DNA of 64,000 nt from Thalassotalea euphylliae. GTDB taxonomy: Bacteria; Pseudomonadota; Gammaproteobacteria; Enterobacterales; Alteromonadaceae. The translations under genes and the position numbers were made by a program. Position 1 is the stretch's first letter, and every line of letters begins with the position of its first letter. Under the pieces are notes generated by a model that was given only the letters and a program-made list of their open reading frames with translations, did not search any database and was not told the DNA's origin. Of this stretch, positions 1 to 9,333 are shown in pieces. Location of the stretch: positions 1,240,001 through 1,304,000 of the forward strand of contig NZ_QUOV01000001.1 of the NCBI RefSeq assembly GCF_003390395.1, in the 5' to 3' direction.

Positions 1-776
1 TGGCAATTAACCCAGGCCAAGTATTTGGACAACTTGACGGAATTCCGACGAAAGATCCTGCGTTTGGCTTAGACGCTGTATGGATCAAGCAAAACCAACG
101 CGAGCAAGCGCAATCGCTTGGCTACACAGTAGTTGATGCAGCTACGGTACTGGCTACACACTTGAGCCAAATCTTAAGTAACAATGCGTCACAGCTTATT
201 GGTCACGAAGAAGTGCAAAACTTACTCGACCGTCTAGGCCAGAATTATCCGAAACTTGTTGAAGGACTAATTCCTGACGTTCTGCCACTTGGCACGGTTG
301 TTAAAGTACTGCAAAACTTAATGAATGAAGGTGTCGCAGTACGTGATATGCGCAGCATTATTCAAACCTTAGTAGAGTATGGTCCGAAGAGCCAAGACCC
401 AGAAGTATTAACGGCTGCAGTGCGAATCACGCTACGTAAATTTATCATTCAAGACATGGTTGGTTCCGCAAATGAAGTACCTGTCATAACATTGGCGCCA
501 GAGTTGGAACAGATGTTGCATCAGTCTATGCAAATGGCTGGTGATGATGGCGCAGGTATAGAACCTGGTCTTGCAGAAAGACTGCAAAAATCATTAACCG
601 ATGGCGCACAACAACAAGAATTAAGCGGTGAAACACCTATCTTGTTAACGTCAGGCATACTAAGAACGGTATTAGCGAAGTTTGTTAAATACACGATTCC
701 AGGCCTGAGAGTGATTTCTTATCAAGAAGTTCCAGATGATAAGCAAATCAAGATTGTCAGCGCAATCGGTAACTAA
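1..776 (+). CDS. flhA: Flagellar export apparatus protein FlhA, C-terminal part
   Basis: This is the 3' end of flhA; the gene starts before the window and its first complete codon is at base 3. FlhA is the inner-membrane export gate of the flagellar type III apparatus, and this part is its cytoplasmic domain that docks export chaperones. The open frame runs without a stop from base 3, reading AINPGQVFGQLDG, DPAFGLDAVWI and then ASQLIGHEEVQNLLD, all typical of the FlhA cytoplasmic domain. The ATG-like start near base 162 is therefore internal. The frame ends with the usual conserved region ILRTVLAKFV. It is followed 56 bases later by flhF, as in other polar flagellates. Confidence 0.96.
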   Translation, partial: AINPGQVFGQLDGIPTKDPAFGLDAVWIKQNQREQAQSLGYTVVDAATVLATHLSQILSNNASQLIGHEEVQNLLDRLGQNYPKLVEGLIPDVLPLGTVVKVLQNLMNEGVAVRDMRSIIQTLVEYGPKSQDPEVLTAAVRITLRKFIIQDMVGSANEVPVITLAPELEQMLHQSMQMAGDDGAGIEPGLAERLQKSLTDGAQQQELSGETPILLTSGILRTVLAKFVKYTIPGLRVISYQEVPDDKQIKIVSAIGN

Positions 777-832
777 ACCACCAGCACAAACGTAAGAATT
801 AGAATGCTATCTGCTGAATTAAGGGGTTATCA

Positions 833-2428
833 GTGAAGATTAAACGTTATGTTGCTAAAGATATGAGAACTGCGTTGGCACAAATCAAAGAAGAGTTGGG
901 TGCTGACGCTGTCATTATGTCAAACAAGAAGATTCCTGAAGGTGTCGAATTAATGGCGGCTCAAGACAACAACGCACGTGTTGAGCCAAGAATGAGCCAG
1001 TCTCAAGAGACAGCTCAAACTAAACGTGATCTTGCTGACGACGTAGTTAATTTATCGGCACCAGATCCTGCAGCGTCGTCTGGTGCGCACCAGCAAGCTG
1101 ATCAACAGCAGCGTATTGAACCGCATTTGTCGGGTTTAGACATGTCTGGTTTAGACAGTGCTGAGCAAGCGCAATCTCCAGCTGATAGCTTAAGTGCATT
1201 GTTGGCTAGAAACGTTCAGCAACAGCCTGTTTCGCAGCCGCAAAGCAGTCAAGCTAGCCAAGCAGCTGCTGTTTCAAAAAACAGTCACGATAGCGCGACG
1301 CCAGATTTGGAACTGCAATTAAAACAGTTTACTGACAAGCTTCAGCAGCAACATGCAGGCACTGAAACTGCTCAAAACGAACAACCTTTCTCGACTGAAG
1401 ATGATGGTTTTGGTGTACCTGCCAACTCTGCTATTCCTGCTCAAGCTGCTAATACCCCAACAGCAGCATATGGCAACGATTCAAGCGTAGTTAGCATGGA
1501 CGCATTTAATCAAATGAAAGCTGAAATGGCTTCTATTCGTCAATTATTGGAACACCAAGTATCAGGCTTAATGTGGCAAGATATGGCGCAAAAAGACCCC
1601 AACCGCGCTATGTTAATTGACCGCTTAACCGCACTTGGCTTGAACGAGCAGTTAGCTGATCAAATTGCGGGCTTTGTTCCTACGCATTTAGACGAAGAAC
1701 AAAGCTGGCAAAGTGCGCTGCAATTATTGAGTAGCCAAGTAAATACCACTAACAACGACATTATTCACCGTGGTGGTGTGGTATCACTAGTAGGCCCAAC
1801 AGGTGTTGGTAAAACAACAACTTTGGCTAAACTGGCTGCACGTTTTGCACAAGTTCATGGCGCAGATAGCATTTTGCTAATCTCTACAGATACTTACCGT
1901 ATCGGCGGTTTCGAGCAACTTGAAACTTACGGCAAAATTATCGGCTGTCCTGTGAAGCTGGCGAAAGACAGTGATGCACTTGAACAGTTAATTCAGCAGT
2001 ACAGCAGCAAGAAGTTAATTTTGATCGATACTGCAGGTATGGGACAACGTGACATGCGCTTAGCTGAGAACTTATCTGGCTTAGTAGCTAACTCGCGTAT
2101 TCGCATCAGAAACTACTTAGTATTGGCGGCTAATACGCAACAAGCCGTAATGCAAGAAAACGTTGAACGCTTTAAGAAAATTCCACTATGTGGCTGCATT
2201 TTCACTAAGCTAGATGAAAGCCTAAGTATGGGTGAAATCTTATCAACTGCGATTCAAAACGGTTTACCAATTGGTTATCTAACAGACGGTCAGCGTGTTC
2301 CAGAAGATATTAAAGTTGCAAATGCTGAAAAATTAGTTAGTCTTGCAGAGAAATTAGCAAACAAATCAGCGGTAAGATTCAATTTTAGCGCTAATAGACA
2401 ACCAATGGCCTCAGCTGCCTTTGGTTAA
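833..2428 (+). CDS. flhF: Polar flagellum placement GTPase FlhF
   Basis: FlhF is an SRP-type GTPase that marks the cell pole where the flagellum is built. The start is GTG, about 8 bases after AAGGGG. The 531-residue protein has the typical N-terminal B domain (MKIKRYVAKDMRTALAQIKE), then a long Gln/Ser/Ala-rich linker to about residue 220, then the NG GTPase domain. The P-loop GPTGVGKTTT lies at residues 321-330, followed by DTYRIGGFEQL, LIDTAGMGQRD and TKLDES. It is cotranscribed with flhG, the usual antagonist partner that limits flagellar number. The low-complexity linker is common in the family. Confidence 0.96.
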   Translation: MKIKRYVAKDMRTALAQIKEELGADAVIMSNKKIPEGVELMAAQDNNARVEPRMSQSQETAQTKRDLADDVVNLSAPDPAASSGAHQQADQQQRIEPHLSGLDMSGLDSAEQAQSPADSLSALLARNVQQQPVSQPQSSQASQAAAVSKNSHDSATPDLELQLKQFTDKLQQQHAGTETAQNEQPFSTEDDGFGVPANSAIPAQAANTPTAAYGNDSSVVSMDAFNQMKAEMASIRQLLEHQVSGLMWQDMAQKDPNRAMLIDRLTALGLNEQLADQIAGFVPTHLDEEQSWQSALQLLSSQVNTTNNDIIHRGGVVSLVGPTGVGKTTTLAKLAARFAQVHGADSILLISTDTYRIGGFEQLETYGKIIGCPVKLAKDSDALEQLIQQYSSKKLILIDTAGMGQRDMRLAENLSGLVANSRIRIRNYLVLAANTQQAVMQENVERFKKIPLCGCIFTKLDESLSMGEILSTAIQNGLPIGYLTDGQRVPEDIKVANAEKLVSLAEKLANKSAVRFNFSANRQPMASAAFG

Positions 2429-2445
2429 CCTTTGAGACGTAGTAG

Positions 2446-3288
2446 ATGATTGACCAAGCAAGCGGCTTACGAAAAATGCAAGATTTAAGACAAATCAAAG
2501 TTATCGCAGTTTCCGGAGGCAAGGGAGGTGTAGGTAAAACTAACGTTTCACTCAATACCGCTATATCACTGGCTAAACAAGGTAAAAAGGTACTGGTACT
2601 CGATGCTGACTTAGGCTTGGCAAACGTCGATGTGATGCTTGGCCTGCGCGTTCAGAAAAACATTGCTCATGTACTCAGTGGTGACTGCGAACTTGATGAC
2701 ATCATTATTGAAGGTCCTGCTGGCATTAAGATCATTCCAGCGACATCTGGCACGCAATCCATGGTGGACTTAACACCGTCAGAGCATGCCGGCCTGATTC
2801 GCGCCTTCAGCGATATGCAAACTGAATTTGATGTTCTAATTGTTGATACCGCAGCGGGTATCTCAGACATGGTGTTAAGCTTTGCCCGCGCTGCTCAAGA
2901 TGTGATGTTAGTGGTAACAGATGAACCTACTTCAATCACTGATTGTTATGCGTTGATGAAATTATTAAGCCGCGACCACGGTGTATTTAAATTTAAAGTG
3001 GTTGCTAACATGGTACGTAGCCCAAAAGAAGGGCAGCAGTTATTTGCTAAACTGACTAAAGTAACGGATCGTTTTCTGGATGTAGCGATTGAGTTGGTTG
3101 CTGTAGTGCCATTTGATGAAAATATTCGAAAATCGGTGCGCAAGCAAAAAGCTATCGTTGATGCTTTTCCAGATTCGGCAGCGTCAAAAGCGTTTAGCGA
3201 ATTGGCAAGTAAAATCAACAGTTGGCCTATTCCCAATCGACCTTCAGGTCATTTAGAGTTCTTTATCGAACAATTGCTTGAGCAATAA
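2446..3288 (+). CDS. flhG: Flagellar number regulator FlhG (MinD-like ATPase)
   Basis: FlhG (also FleN or YlxH) is a MinD/ParA-type ATPase that restrains flagellar number and works with FlhF at the pole. The 280-residue protein has the deviant Walker A SGGKGGVGKTNVS at residues 23-35 with the signature Lys26 and Lys31, then LVLDADLGLANVDVMLGL, and a Walker B-like DVLIVDTAAGISDMV. The N-terminal segment MIDQASGLRKMQ matches the short helix that activates FlhF GTPase in characterised homologues. It starts 17 bases after flhF and is followed 19 bases later by fliA. Confidence 0.95.
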   Translation: MIDQASGLRKMQDLRQIKVIAVSGGKGGVGKTNVSLNTAISLAKQGKKVLVLDADLGLANVDVMLGLRVQKNIAHVLSGDCELDDIIIEGPAGIKIIPATSGTQSMVDLTPSEHAGLIRAFSDMQTEFDVLIVDTAAGISDMVLSFARAAQDVMLVVTDEPTSITDCYALMKLLSRDHGVFKFKVVANMVRSPKEGQQLFAKLTKVTDRFLDVAIELVAVVPFDENIRKSVRKQKAIVDAFPDSAASKAFSELASKINSWPIPNRPSGHLEFFIEQLLEQ

Positions 3289-3307
3289 CGCCTCATAGGG
3301 AGTTATA

Positions 3308-4027
3308 GTGGTTAAAGCTAATGCTTACACTAGCTATCTTGATAAATCGGCACTAATCGAACAGCACACGGTATTAGTTAAACGTATTGCGTATCATTTG
3401 TTGGCCAGATTACCAGCAAGTGTTATTGCTGACGATCTAATTCAATCTGGCATGATTGGGCTATTGGAAGCTGCGAGCAACTTTGACGGTAGCAAAGGCG
3501 CTAGTTTTGAAACCTTTGCTGGCATTCGAATTCGCGGCGCTATGCTCGATGAAATTCGCAAAGGGGATTGGACTCCTCGTTCTGTTCACAAGAATAGCCG
3601 AATGATCAGCGATGCTATCAAAGCATTGGAAGGTGAACTTGGTCGCGATGTAACAGACTCGGAAGTTGCTGATAAGCTTGATATCTCCCTGAATGAATAC
3701 CATCATATTCTTAATGAAGTAAGCACTGGAAAAATCATTGGCATCGAAGATTTAGGGGTGACTGATGATGTGCTTAGTTTTGATGAAGAATTTCAAGAAG
3801 ATGATCCATATCATACAATTGAACATGTAACCTTTAAAAAAACGTTAACAGAATGTATTTCGACTTTACCTGAGCGTGAAGCTTTAGTACTGTCGCTCTA
3901 TTACGACGAAGAGCTCAATTTAAAAGAAATTGGACAAGTTCTTGACGTTAGTGAGTCAAGAGTGAGCCAAATTCATAGTCAAGCAATGCATCGATTAAAA
4001 GCACGTATGCAATCTTGGCAAAGTTAA
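3308..4027 (+). CDS. fliA: Flagellar sigma factor sigma-28 (FliA)
   Basis: Sigma-28 drives late flagellar and chemotaxis genes such as flagellin and motor genes. The 239-residue protein shows sigma region 2 (LLARLPASVIADDLIQSG, GAMLDEIRKGDWTPRSV), region 3 (LGRDVTDSEVADKLDIS) and region 4 (LPEREALVLSLYYDEELNLKE followed by VSESRVSQIHSQA). The start codon is GTG with GGGAG seven bases upstream. Its place between flhG and cheY is the standard order in Pseudomonas, Shewanella and Vibrio. Confidence 0.96.
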   Translation: MVKANAYTSYLDKSALIEQHTVLVKRIAYHLLARLPASVIADDLIQSGMIGLLEAASNFDGSKGASFETFAGIRIRGAMLDEIRKGDWTPRSVHKNSRMISDAIKALEGELGRDVTDSEVADKLDISLNEYHHILNEVSTGKIIGIEDLGVTDDVLSFDEEFQEDDPYHTIEHVTFKKTLTECISTLPEREALVLSLYYDEELNLKEIGQVLDVSESRVSQIHSQAMHRLKARMQSWQS

Positions 4028-4072
4028 GTAGAATATATAGAAATTTATTGATTTATTTCACCGGAGGGTGCC

Positions 4073-4456
4073 TTGGATAAAAATATGAAAGTACTTGTTG
4101 TTGATGATTTCTCGACAATGAGAAGAATTGTTAAGAACTTATTACGCGATTTAGGCTTTACTAATATTCAAGAAGCGGATGATGGCAGCACAGCGTTGCC
4201 GATGTTACAAGGCGGTGACTTTGACTTTGTAGTGACCGACTGGAACATGCCGGGTATGCAAGGTATCGATCTTTTGAAAGCAATTCGCGCTGATGAGAAG
4301 TTAGCACACATTCCGGTGCTTCTGATCACTGCAGAAGCGAAGAAAGAGCAAATTGTGATGGCGGCGCAAGCGGGTGTAAACGGTTACATTGTTAAACCTT
4401 TCACTGCTGCAACCCTTAAGGAAAAACTAGACAAGATTTTTGAACGTTTAGGATAA
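4073..4456 (+). CDS. cheY: Chemotaxis response regulator CheY
   Basis: CheY carries the phosphate signal from CheA to the flagellar switch. This is a single receiver domain of 127 residues: acidic pocket Asp11-Asp12 ([11 protein letters not shown]), phosphoacceptor Asp56 ([11 protein letters not shown]), the conserved Thr in LLITAEAK, and Lys in GYIVKPF. A TTG start at 4073 fits the strong ribosome site GGAGGG, which ends five bases before it; the first ATG at 4085 would be about 16 bases away, so TTG is preferred. cheZ follows 24 bases later. Confidence 0.96.
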   Translation: MDKNMKVLVVDDFSTMRRIVKNLLRDLGFTNIQEADDGSTALPMLQGGDFDFVVTDWNMPGMQGIDLLKAIRADEKLAHIPVLLITAEAKKEQIVMAAQAGVNGYIVKPFTAATLKEKLDKIFERLG

Positions 4457-4480
4457 ACGCGCTAAACGCGAGGAAATTTC

Positions 4481-5224
4481 ATGAGTAAATTGTCTAGTGC
4501 AAAGATTACTTTAGAACAAGCCAAGTCATTAGTTGAATTTATCGAGAATGGTCAGCAAGAAAAAGCTGACCAATTACTTGCTGATATTCAAAACCCAATT
4601 AATTCAGAGTTATTTGCAGAGATAGGTAAGTTGACCCGTCAATTGCATGACTCAATGATGAATTTCCAATTGGACTCACGACTAAACGACTTAGCCAATG
4701 CTGATATTCCTGATGCAAAAGAGCGTTTAAATTATGTTATTAGCCGTACAGAAGATGCGGCTAATAAGACCATGGACGCGGTAGAATCCATTTTCCCAGT
4801 TGTTGATACCATTCAAGAACAAGTCAAAGCTGTTAATCCGCTTTGGCAAAAGCTGATGCACAATGATCTGAATTTGGGTGAGTTTAAAGCACTTTGTAAA
4901 GATATCGACAAATTGCTGAAAACAACATCATCAGAAACCGAACACATGCACGCGCTAATGACAGACGTATTAATGGCGCAAGATTTCCAAGACTTAACAG
5001 GTCAAGTGATTAGAAAAGTCATCGACCTTGTACGAGAAGTTGAAGAAAGCTTGATTAATATGTTGACAGCTTTTGGTGTGACGGAAGATGAGCAAAGAGA
5101 AAAAGCAACCCTGAAAACAGGTGAAAACTTAGTTGAAGGGCCGATTGTTAATACAGACGAGAGAGACGACGTTGTATCAGATCAAGATGACGTTGATGAT
5201 CTCTTATCTAGCCTAGGATTTTAG
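4481..5224 (+). CDS. cheZ: CheY-P phosphatase CheZ
   Basis: CheZ dephosphorylates CheY-P and ends the signal. The 247-residue, mostly helical protein contains the catalytic segment MAQDFQDLTGQVIRKV, whose Gln is the phosphatase residue in E. coli CheZ. It ends in an acidic stretch and the C-terminal peptide DDVDDLLSSLGF, which is the CheY-binding helix in the family. It sits between cheY and cheA, with a 14-base gap to cheA. Confidence 0.95.
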   Translation: MSKLSSAKITLEQAKSLVEFIENGQQEKADQLLADIQNPINSELFAEIGKLTRQLHDSMMNFQLDSRLNDLANADIPDAKERLNYVISRTEDAANKTMDAVESIFPVVDTIQEQVKAVNPLWQKLMHNDLNLGEFKALCKDIDKLLKTTSSETEHMHALMTDVLMAQDFQDLTGQVIRKVIDLVREVEESLINMLTAFGVTEDEQREKATLKTGENLVEGPIVNTDERDDVVSDQDDVDDLLSSLGF

Positions 5225-5238
5225 CGGGAGTTTGGTGC

Positions 5239-7365
5239 ATGTCCTTTGAAGCGGATGAAGAAATTCTACAGGATTTTTTAATAGAAGCAGGCGAAATTTT
5301 AGAAGCATTGTCTGAGCAACTTGTTGAGTTGGAAAATGACCCTGACAATGCTGATTTACTGAACGCTATTTTTAGAGGCTTTCATACCGTCAAAGGTGGT
5401 GCCGGATTTTTATCATTAACTGAACTTGTTGATGCCTGTCACGGTGCGGAAAATGTGTTTGACATTCTGCGTAATGGTCAACGTTCTGTAACCCCTGAAT
5501 TGATGGATGTTATCTTGCAAGCGCTTGATACCATTAATGAAATGTTTGCGTTGGTGCAAAATCGTGAACAACCCGAACCTGCAGATCCTGCTTTGCTTGC
5601 CGAGCTTCACCGTTTGAGTGAGCCAGAAGGTAGCGAAAGCGCTGCGCCAGCTCCTGCTGTTGAAGAGCACGAACCAGAGATCTTCCAAGAAACTGAAGTT
5701 GCAGCAGAATCTGCTGGCGGCGATGAAGAAATGACGGAAGACGAGTTCGAAGCACTGCTTGACGAGCTTCATGGTCCGGGAAATAGTGCAGCTTCTGCTA
5801 GTACCCCTGCTGCACAACCAGCACCCTCCAATAGCGATGAAATTACTGACGATGAATTCGAATCATTGCTAGATGAACTTCATGGCCAAGGTGCATTCAA
5901 AACAGCAGCAAAAGAGACTACGACAAGTCAAAGCAGTTCTTCTGACGAAATTGACGATAGCGAATTTGAAGCGTTATTGGATGAGTTGCATGGTAAAGGC
6001 AAAGCCCCAAGTGCTGCGCCAGCGACTCCGGCACCTAAACCTGCGGCTAAGCCTGAAGCGGCTAAGCCACAAGCCGCCAAACCAGCAGCGCAACCTGCGG
6101 CCAAGCCCGCAGCAAAAGCGCCAGCTAAGTCTGCGGCTAAAGATAAGAAGCCGGCTGCTCCTGCGGCTCCGCAAGCGGAAACTACCGTTCGTGTTGATAC
6201 TAAACGTTTAGACCAAATTATGAACATGGTTGGCGAGCTCGTATTGGTGCGTAACCGACTAACGAGTTTAGGTCTGACAAAAGAAGACGAAGAGCTAACA
6301 AAAGCGGTTTCTAATCTAGATGCAGTAACAACTGATCTTCAAGGCGCGGTGATGAAAACGCGTATGCAGCCAATCAAGAAAGTATTTGGCCGCTTCCCTC
6401 GTGTTGTCCGTGATTTGGCGCGTAGCTTAAATAAAGAAATTAAGCTGATTCTTGAAGGTGAAGAAACTGATTTAGATAAGAACTTAGTTGAAGCGCTAGC
6501 TGATCCGCTAGTTCACTTAGTTCGAAACTCAGTTGACCACGGTATTGAAGAGCCAAGCGTACGTGAGGCTAATGGTAAACCGCGTGAAGGTACGGTTATT
6601 TTATCTGCTTCACAAGAAGGTGATCATATCTTACTAACCATCCGTGATGATGGTGCGGGTATGAATGCAGAAAAGCTTAAGCAAATTGCAATTGACCGCG
6701 GTGTCCTAGACGCAGAAGCTGCGGCACGTATGCCAGAAAAAGAAGCGTTCAACCTAATTTTTGCACCTGGCTTCTCAACGAAAACAGAGATTTCTGAAGT
6801 GTCTGGCCGCGGCGTTGGCATGGACGTTGTGAAGACCAAAATCACTCAGCTAAATGGTACTGTTAATATTGATTCTGAAATGGGCGTTGGCACCGTTTTA
6901 GAAATTAAAGTGCCGCTAACGTTAGCAATCTTGCCGACGCTAATGGTTGTTGTTGGCGAACAGATTTTTGCTTTACCGCTAGCTGGTGTTAACGAAATCT
7001 TCCACTTAGATTTAACTAACACTAATGTGGTAGATGGTCAGCTAACAATTATTGTTCGTGAGAAAGCTATTCCGTTGTTCTACCTTGATCAATGGTTAGT
7101 AAAAGGTAGCGAGAATAAACCACGCGAAAATGGTCATGTTGTTATCGTGCAACTAGGCACACAGCAAGTTGGCTTCGTGGTTGACAGCTTAATTGGTCAA
7201 GAAGAGGTGGTGATTAAACCATTAGACCGATTGCTACACGGTACGCCAGGTATGGCAGGCGCGACAATCACCAGTGATGGCGGTATCGCGTTAATTCTTG
7301 ATGTACCAAGTATGTTAAAGCACTACGCAAAAAAATCCCTCGTTCATAAAAAGCTGCGCGGTTAA
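5239..7365 (+). CDS. cheA: Chemotaxis histidine kinase CheA
   Basis: CheA is the histidine kinase of the chemoreceptor array; it phosphorylates CheY and CheB. The 708-residue protein has an N-terminal HPt domain with the phospho-accepting His in FHTVKGGAGF, a long linker, then dimerisation, ATPase and CheW-like domains. Kinase motifs visible are LVHLVRNSVDHGIE (N box), DDGAGM (G1), and GFSTKTEISEVSGRGVGMDVV. In place of a recognisable P2 CheY-binding domain the linker holds three copies of an acidic motif ending LLDELHG, followed by an Ala/Pro/Lys-rich stretch of about 55 residues. The array partners cheW and parP are downstream in the same operon. Confidence 0.96.
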   Translation: MSFEADEEILQDFLIEAGEILEALSEQLVELENDPDNADLLNAIFRGFHTVKGGAGFLSLTELVDACHGAENVFDILRNGQRSVTPELMDVILQALDTINEMFALVQNREQPEPADPALLAELHRLSEPEGSESAAPAPAVEEHEPEIFQETEVAAESAGGDEEMTEDEFEALLDELHGPGNSAASASTPAAQPAPSNSDEITDDEFESLLDELHGQGAFKTAAKETTTSQSSSSDEIDDSEFEALLDELHGKGKAPSAAPATPAPKPAAKPEAAKPQAAKPAAQPAAKPAAKAPAKSAAKDKKPAAPAAPQAETTVRVDTKRLDQIMNMVGELVLVRNRLTSLGLTKEDEELTKAVSNLDAVTTDLQGAVMKTRMQPIKKVFGRFPRVVRDLARSLNKEIKLILEGEETDLDKNLVEALADPLVHLVRNSVDHGIEEPSVREANGKPREGTVILSASQEGDHILLTIRDDGAGMNAEKLKQIAIDRGVLDAEAAARMPEKEAFNLIFAPGFSTKTEISEVSGRGVGMDVVKTKITQLNGTVNIDSEMGVGTVLEIKVPLTLAILPTLMVVVGEQIFALPLAGVNEIFHLDLTNTNVVDGQLTIIVREKAIPLFYLDQWLVKGSENKPRENGHVVIVQLGTQQVGFVVDSLIGQEEVVIKPLDRLLHGTPGMAGATITSDGGIALILDVPSMLKHYAKKSLVHKKLRG
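5731..5994 (+). repeat. Three-copy LLDELHG motif repeat inside cheA
   Basis: Three 15-residue copies occur in the CheA linker: residues 165-179 (bases 5731-5775), 202-216 (5842-5886) and 238-252 (5950-5994), 36-37 residues apart. The consensus is (I/M)(T/D)(D/E)(D/S)EFE(A/S)LLDELHG, followed by a Gly-rich pair. The spacers differ (Ser/Ala/Thr-rich), so the motif itself is conserved rather than the whole unit. The acidic D-E-x-LL pattern resembles the CheY-binding tail of the neighbouring CheZ (DDVDDLLSSLGF); a shared CheY-docking role is my inference. Confidence 0.85.
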
Positions 7366-7406
7366 CGCGCAGTTCTCAGGTTGCTGACCTGCATTAGAGA
7401 ATTTAC

Positions 7407-8594
7407 ATGGCATATAAAGTATTGGTGGTTGATGACTCGAGTTTTTTTAGACGTCGAGTCAGCGATATACTAAGCCAAGACTCAAACATCGAAGTGATTG
7501 ATGTGGCAGTAAATGGACAAGAAGCAGTTGAAAAGGCTGCTTCATTAAAGCCAGATGTCATTACCATGGATATCGAGATGCCAGTGTTAAATGGCATCGA
7601 TGCGGTAAAAGCCATCATGGCTAATTCTCCAACCGCCATTTTAATGTTCTCGTCACTTACGCATGAAGGTGCAAAAGCAACATTTGAAGCACTAGATGCA
7701 GGCGCGTTGGACTTCTTGCCGAAAAAATTTAATGAAATAGCCAAAAACAGTGAAGACGCTGGTAGTTTACTACGTCAGCGAGTGCTAGAACTCGCAAGAA
7801 AAAGTGGCTCGGTGAAGCGTGGATTTATTCGACGCCCCGTTAGCCATGCAACGCCGAGTGTACGAACAACTTCACCTACAGCAGCTCCAGCTATAAAGCC
7901 TCGCTTTGAACGTAAAACGCCTGCAGCAACTCCAGTTTCAGCAAAGGTGATGAATACTGCTGAAAAACCTGCAAATACTGTCGCGCCGACTAAGCTGCGT
8001 AAAAGCTCAGGCAAAAAATACAAATTACTCGCGATAGGTACTTCAACAGGCGGCCCTGTAGCACTTCAACAAATACTAACTCAACTTCCCGCGAATTTTC
8101 CTCTGCCGATAGTCATGGTTCAACATATGCCGGCTGCGTTTACGGAAGCATTTGCGAATCGTCTGAATTCTTTGTGTCAAATTTCCGTCAAAGAAGCGAA
8201 AGACGGCGATCGGCTAGAAGCTGGTAAAGCTTACCTAGCACCGGGTGGCATGCAAATGCTGATCGATGGTACGGAAAATGCAGCAAAACTTAAGGTGATG
8301 GAAGACAACTCTGCCAGAGTTGCTTACAAACCTAGTGTAGATATAAGTTTTGGCTCTGCTGCGAAAATATATGCGGGTGAAGTATTAGGTATCATATTGA
8401 CCGGTATGGGCGCTGATGGAAGGGAAGGCTCTCGTATGTTGAAGAATAAAGGTGCTACTATTTGGGCTCAAGATGAAGCCAGTTGTGTCGTTTATGGTAT
8501 GCCACAGGCCGTGGCAAAAGCTGGCATATCTGAATTGTCGTTGCCGCTTGCCGAAGTCGCAGGCTCTATCCTCAAGGAGTTAGGCCATGGATAA
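7407..8594 (+). CDS. cheB: Chemoreceptor methylesterase CheB
   Basis: CheB removes methyl groups from (and deamidates) chemoreceptors, giving adaptation. The 395-residue protein has a receiver domain (Asp9-Asp10, phosphoacceptor Asp55 in TMDIEMP) and a C-terminal methylesterase domain. The catalytic Ser213 is in GTSTGGP, the His is in MVQHMP and the Asp is in LTGMGADG. The linker between them is about 65 residues, longer than usual and rich in Ala, Pro and Thr. The stop overlaps the next gene, motC, by 8 bases, implying translational coupling. No cheR is present nearby; in this group it often lies elsewhere with flagellar rod genes. Confidence 0.96.
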   Translation: MAYKVLVVDDSSFFRRRVSDILSQDSNIEVIDVAVNGQEAVEKAASLKPDVITMDIEMPVLNGIDAVKAIMANSPTAILMFSSLTHEGAKATFEALDAGALDFLPKKFNEIAKNSEDAGSLLRQRVLELARKSGSVKRGFIRRPVSHATPSVRTTSPTAAPAIKPRFERKTPAATPVSAKVMNTAEKPANTVAPTKLRKSSGKKYKLLAIGTSTGGPVALQQILTQLPANFPLPIVMVQHMPAAFTEAFANRLNSLCQISVKEAKDGDRLEAGKAYLAPGGMQMLIDGTENAAKLKVMEDNSARVAYKPSVDISFGSAAKIYAGEVLGIILTGMGADGREGSRMLKNKGATIWAQDEASCVVYGMPQAVAKAGISELSLPLAEVAGSILKELGHG

Positions 8595-9333
8595 GCTCAG
8601 TATTGCTGGGCTTATTGTTGCGCTACTTGCGATATATTTGGGATTTAGCATTGAAGGTGGTGCCATCGGCACCTTGTTTGAGCTCCCCGCGTTTATTATC
8701 GTCGTTGGTGGCACTATGGGCGCAGTGCTGCTCCAGTCATCCAAAGCACAATTTAGCCACGCAATGTCCTTATTGCCTTGGATTTTTACACCTCCAAAAT
8801 TTGATATCGATAAAGGCATTGACGACATTGTTGAGTGGGCACAGCAAGCCAGAGAGTCTGGTTATTTAGTGTTGGAAAATGTCGCGATGGATGTTGAAGA
8901 CCGCTTTGTCAACAAAGGCTTAAACTTCCTCGCCGATGGCATTGAAACTGAACAGCTTATTACTTCAGTGGAGCTAGACTTAGAGCTTTATCGCGAACAT
9001 AGCCTGCGCTCGGCAAGAATCTTTGAATCTATGGGAGGATATAGCCCAACCATTGGTATTCTAGGGGCCGTATTAGGCCTTATCCAAGCGATGAGTAACT
9101 TGTCTGACCCAGATATGTTGGGCCAAGGTATCGCAACGGCTTTTGTTGCGACAATTTACGGCGTTGGTTTTGCTAATTTAATATACATTCCTGTCGCCAA
9201 CAAAATCCGTGCTATTGTTCACCAGCAAACTATGTATCGTGAGATGATGGCTCAAGGTCTAATCGCAATTTCACAAGGGGAAAACCCACACGCTATTGAA
9301 AATCGTTTGTCAGCGTTTAGGTTGCAAGAATGA
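8587..9333 (+). CDS. motC: Flagellar stator protein MotC (MotA/PomA family)
   Basis: This is a MotA-type stator subunit, 248 residues, with four membrane segments (for example residues 5-20 and 30-48 and a pair near 145-200). The family signature [21 protein letters not shown] is present. Its position after cheB and before a MotB-like gene matches the motC-motD pair of Pseudomonas, a second stator set that supports swimming and swarming; hence the symbol. Start and upstream stop overlap cheB, and its own stop overlaps the next start (ATGA-type overlap). Whether it conducts protons or sodium cannot be decided here. Confidence 0.9.
   Translation: MDKLSIAGLIVALLAIYLGFSIEGGAIGTLFELPAFIIVVGGTMGAVLLQSSKAQFSHAMSLLPWIFTPPKFDIDKGIDDIVEWAQQARESGYLVLENVAMDVEDRFVNKGLNFLADGIETEQLITSVELDLELYREHSLRSARIFESMGGYSPTIGILGAVLGLIQAMSNLSDPDMLGQGIATAFVATIYGVGFANLIYIPVANKIRAIVHQQTMYREMMAQGLIAISQGENPHAIENRLSAFRLQE

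Noticed and set aside
162..776. A complete 204-residue gene starting at base 162
   Set aside because: The frame is open from base 3 and encodes the FlhA cytoplasmic domain, so the start at 162 is internal.
5873..6227. Overlapping reading frames in both directions within the cheA linker
   Set aside because: They arise from the Ala/Pro/Lys-rich low-complexity codons of cheA and have no start signals or recognisable product.
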